From assembly GCF_021869765.1 (NCBI RefSeq), contig NZ_CP084580.1, positions 186,001-250,000 of the forward strand: DNA of 64,000 nucleotides, read 5' to 3'. The notes beneath the pieces were generated by a model. It made no database searches and was not told where the DNA came from. It saw nothing but the letters and a program-made list of their open reading frames with translations. The position numbers and the translations under genes are program-made. Positions 62,060-64,000 of this stretch are shown here, piece by piece. How positions within the stretch are numbered: the stretch's first letter is position 1; each line of letters starts with the position of its first letter. This stretch comes from Chryseobacterium sp. MEBOG06 (GTDB lineage: Bacteria > Bacteroidota > Bacteroidia > Flavobacteriales > Weeksellaceae).

Positions 62060-64000
62060 TTACTCTCTGTTTTTTACAACAATCCATCCTGAAAATTTGA
62101 ACGGAGTGTTCTTTTTATTGTTTTCATTCCATGATACAGAGTACCAGTAAGTACCAGTAGGTATTTTCTTGCCGGCAATGGTTCCGTCCCATTTATAGCC
62201 ATTGGTTTTGTCACCCTGGTGAATTTTTGTTCCATATCGGTCAAAAATACTCAATACAAGGTTTTGTTTGCCGGCTAATGCAGAATAATCTACAACATCA
62301 TTCACACCATCTCCGTTTGGAGTGATAAGGTTTACCAAATTAGGAACTACCACTGTAACTTCAATCGGGTCGCAGTCATAAGCATCTTTTACATAGACTG
62401 TATAAGTCCCTCTTGCAATATTAGTAAATGTGTTTGAGTTTTGCCATATTATATTATCCATAGAATACTGGTAATCTGGTGTTCCTCCTATTACGTTTAC
62501 GGTAAGTGTCGTGTTAGAAACGTCAATTCCATTTACAACCGGCTGCTCAGAAGGATATATAGTTACTGCCTGAGTGGCAACGCAGTCTCCTGTTTTCAGT
62601 TTTACCCAATATGTTCCTACTCCTACATTAGTAATGGATTGTGTAGTTGCTCCGGTGCTCCATTCATAGCTTTTGAAGCCGGGTCCTGCATCTAAAGTAG
62701 TAGTATCTTCTACACAGATAATTTTATCTTTCAGTACACTTGATGTTACAGGAGCAATTACTGTTAGGCTGATTTTTGCTACGGTATAACATCCACGGCT
62801 GTCAGATACTCTTACATACACAAACCCGGTAGGAGCAATATAAGCATTGAAATTTAAAATTTCGTTCGTAGCATCTATAGCATCAGTTAGTGATGGGAAA
62901 TACCTCTTTGTAGTTGTAGCTGTTGGACTGGTAACGGCCGCATTTCCAAGATTAAATAAAGCGGTAGAAGGGTTTGATTCTATAAAACATGATCTTATAG
63001 CGGCATCAGCTGCAGTAACCAGCGGATAGAATTTAAGAGTGATTTCTGCAGTGGCAGTACATCCAAACTCGTTGGTAGCTTTTACAAAGGCTGAACCTTC
63101 CGCAGAAACGTACATATAAGGATTGGTAATCTCGTTCGTTCCATGGGTAAGATCATACATAGAAGGATAATACTGTAATATATGATTGGGAAGTGCTCCT
63201 ACAGTGGCTGTTGACAAATCGTACAGTCCGGTTCCGGAATTATTATTACTACATGAAGTAAGCGTAGCCGGAGTCAGGGTGAATGATTTATCTAAGAATT
63301 TGATCTGTCCATATTCTCTACATTGATTCAGGAAGCTGGTAGGGCTGCTCGGGTCAACATAGCTGATTGCATAAGTATAAGTAGTTGCTACATTAATATT
63401 CGTAGGTGCAGTGATGGGGTTAACATCGTCAATAGCATCAGTTGGAGATGCGTAATATTTTACTACGAAGTTAGGATTAGCATTCAGGATTTGAGCCGAA
63501 AAAGTAGAGAAATCATAATTTACAATTTTTCCGCAAACCGGGATTTCTCCATTCAGGGTAGGTCCTGGTTGTACAAAAGGATTGGGTTGGTAAGTATGAG
63601 TTGAATTATTATCAAAAGGAGTAAGTAATTTTGCTGTTCCTCCAAAGGTTAGGGTGAATGGGGCAATTTGAGTAGAATAGTTATTTAAAAGTAAATGATA
63701 TACCTGTCCTGGAAGTACATCAATATATTTTACAAAACCGTCGCCCACAGACCCTTGACTTGTAATGGTCGCGGTCATATTAAGACCCGTAGGGTTTACA
63801 ATTGTTGAATTCACACCTGCATAAGAACATCTCAATGGAGTGGCGGCTAAATTTGCGCAATTATGATTGGGTCCATATAAGGCAAAATCATAATCAATTC
63901 CTACAGCAGTAGGGCCTGTAGGGGTAACTACAAATGTTAAAGTTCCTGCAGTTTCTATACTAAACGTAAGCCATATAGAATTACTCTCTCCATTTGGCGC
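62060..64000 (-). CDS. T9SS type B sorted surface protein, 5' end beyond the window (copy 4)
   Basis: The frame is open to the right edge (647 codons), so the start and signal peptide lie outside. A start at 63835 is not credible because the codons upstream continue the same domain (SIWLTFSIETAGTLTFVV). That domain resembles the PPC-like region of copy 3 (both have an RCSYAG or RCNYSG motif). It continues with repeats (AAIRSCFIESNPSTALFNLG), a PKD-like part, a SprB-like repeat and a CHU_C domain ending FSGWIVVKNRE, the subtype of copy 1. Confidence 0.85.
   Translation of the reverse strand, partial: APNGESNSIWLTFSIETAGTLTFVVTPTGPTAVGIDYDFALYGPNHNCANLAATPLRCSYAGVNSTIVNPTGLNMTATITSQGSVGDGFVKYIDVLPGQVYHLLLNNYSTQIAPFTLTFGGTAKLLTPFDNNSTHTYQPNPFVQPGPTLNGEIPVCGKIVNYDFSTFSAQILNANPNFVVKYYASPTDAIDDVNPITAPTNINVATTYTYAISYVDPSSPTSFLNQCREYGQIKFLDKSFTLTPATLTSCSNNNSGTGLYDLSTATVGALPNHILQYYPSMYDLTHGTNEITNPYMYVSAEGSAFVKATNEFGCTATAEITLKFYPLVTAADAAIRSCFIESNPSTALFNLGNAAVTSPTATTTKRYFPSLTDAIDATNEILNFNAYIAPTGFVYVRVSDSRGCYTVAKISLTVIAPVTSSVLKDKIICVEDTTTLDAGPGFKSYEWSTGATTQSITNVGVGTYWVKLKTGDCVATQAVTIYPSEQPVVNGIDVSNTTLTVNVIGGTPDYQYSMDNIIWQNSNTFTNIARGTYTVYVKDAYDCDPIEVTVVVPNLVNLITPNGDGVNDVVDYSALAGKQNLVLSIFDRYGTKIHQGDKTNGYKWDGTIAGKKIPTGTYWYSVSWNENNKKNTPFKFSGWIVVKNRE

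Noticed and set aside
62060..63835. Copy 4 starting at 63835 as a complete gene
   Set aside because: Codons upstream in the same frame continue the N-terminal domain to the window edge, so the gene is truncated by the window and not complete.
52682..64000. CRISPR or tandem-repeat array from the recurring text in the T9SS genes
   Set aside because: The repeats are protein-level domains of about 80 residues with diverged DNA, not short identical repeats with unique spacers.

Overview
The window looks like chromosome from a flavobacterium of the Chryseobacterium/Weeksellaceae type (phylum Bacteroidota). The reasons are low-GC sequence, TTG/TAnnTTTG promoters, TonB-dependent outer-membrane receptors, type IX secretion (T9SS) type B sorting domains, an exosortase F pair, and family-typical neighbours (hemD with DUF4271; DUF4296-tgt-LptF/G; rsfS-ftsH-LUD-cdsA-psd; DUF4293 beside rho). 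I see no rRNA, tRNA, CRISPR array, prophage or complete insertion sequence. The taxon is inferred from recognised families, not from a database search.

Layout. 1-3.6 kb: a minus-strand metal locus (lipoprotein with a repeated His/Cys motif, small Cys-rich exported protein, TonB receptor with two N-terminal HMA domains that runs off the left edge). 3.7-6.0 kb: an RprY/RprX-like two-component system whose kinase is frameshifted in a T7 run. 6.2-11 kb: SRPBCC protein, S9 oligopeptidase, hemD and DUF4271. 11-20 kb: housekeeping genes for mannosyl transfer, queuosine tRNA modification, LPS export, biotin ligation, ribosome silencing, FtsH proteolysis and phosphatidylethanolamine synthesis. 20-24.3 kb: the most unusual segment, with a membrane-bound LuxR-like regulator, two small HTH proteins and a large exported repeat protein, each transcription unit preceded by the same operator-like element at the same distance from a -7 box. 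24.3-31 kb: DUF1801, an ABC exporter, an M28 peptidase, DUF4293, Rho with a very long low-complexity insert, and superoxide dismutase. 31-38 kb: a nuclease-fold enzyme divergent from a TonB receptor and a DUF5689 lipoprotein, then an AidA/PixA-like gene with a probable 5' frameshift. 38.5-42 kb: a minus-strand group with AmgK-like, RapZ-C-like, MurU-like and LOG-family genes plus DUF6702, suggesting cell-wall amino-sugar salvage. 42-46 kb: XrtF exosortase pair, CDF metal exporter, asd, a small membrane protein. 46-52.6 kb: a TonB receptor, then nadC, an unknown gene, nadB and a nitroreductase, forming a NAD-related operon. 52.7-64 kb: four T9SS type B surface proteins interrupted by rnhA and dnaB; the last runs off the right edge.

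The main candidates for something undescribed are the shared-operator regulator/surface-protein segment at 20-24 kb, the repeated GHRC-type motif in the metal-locus lipoprotein, the RapZ-C gene between MurU and AmgK homologues, and the 2x2 mosaic of N-terminal and C-terminal types in the four T9SS proteins. All functional assignments come from reading motifs and context by eye.
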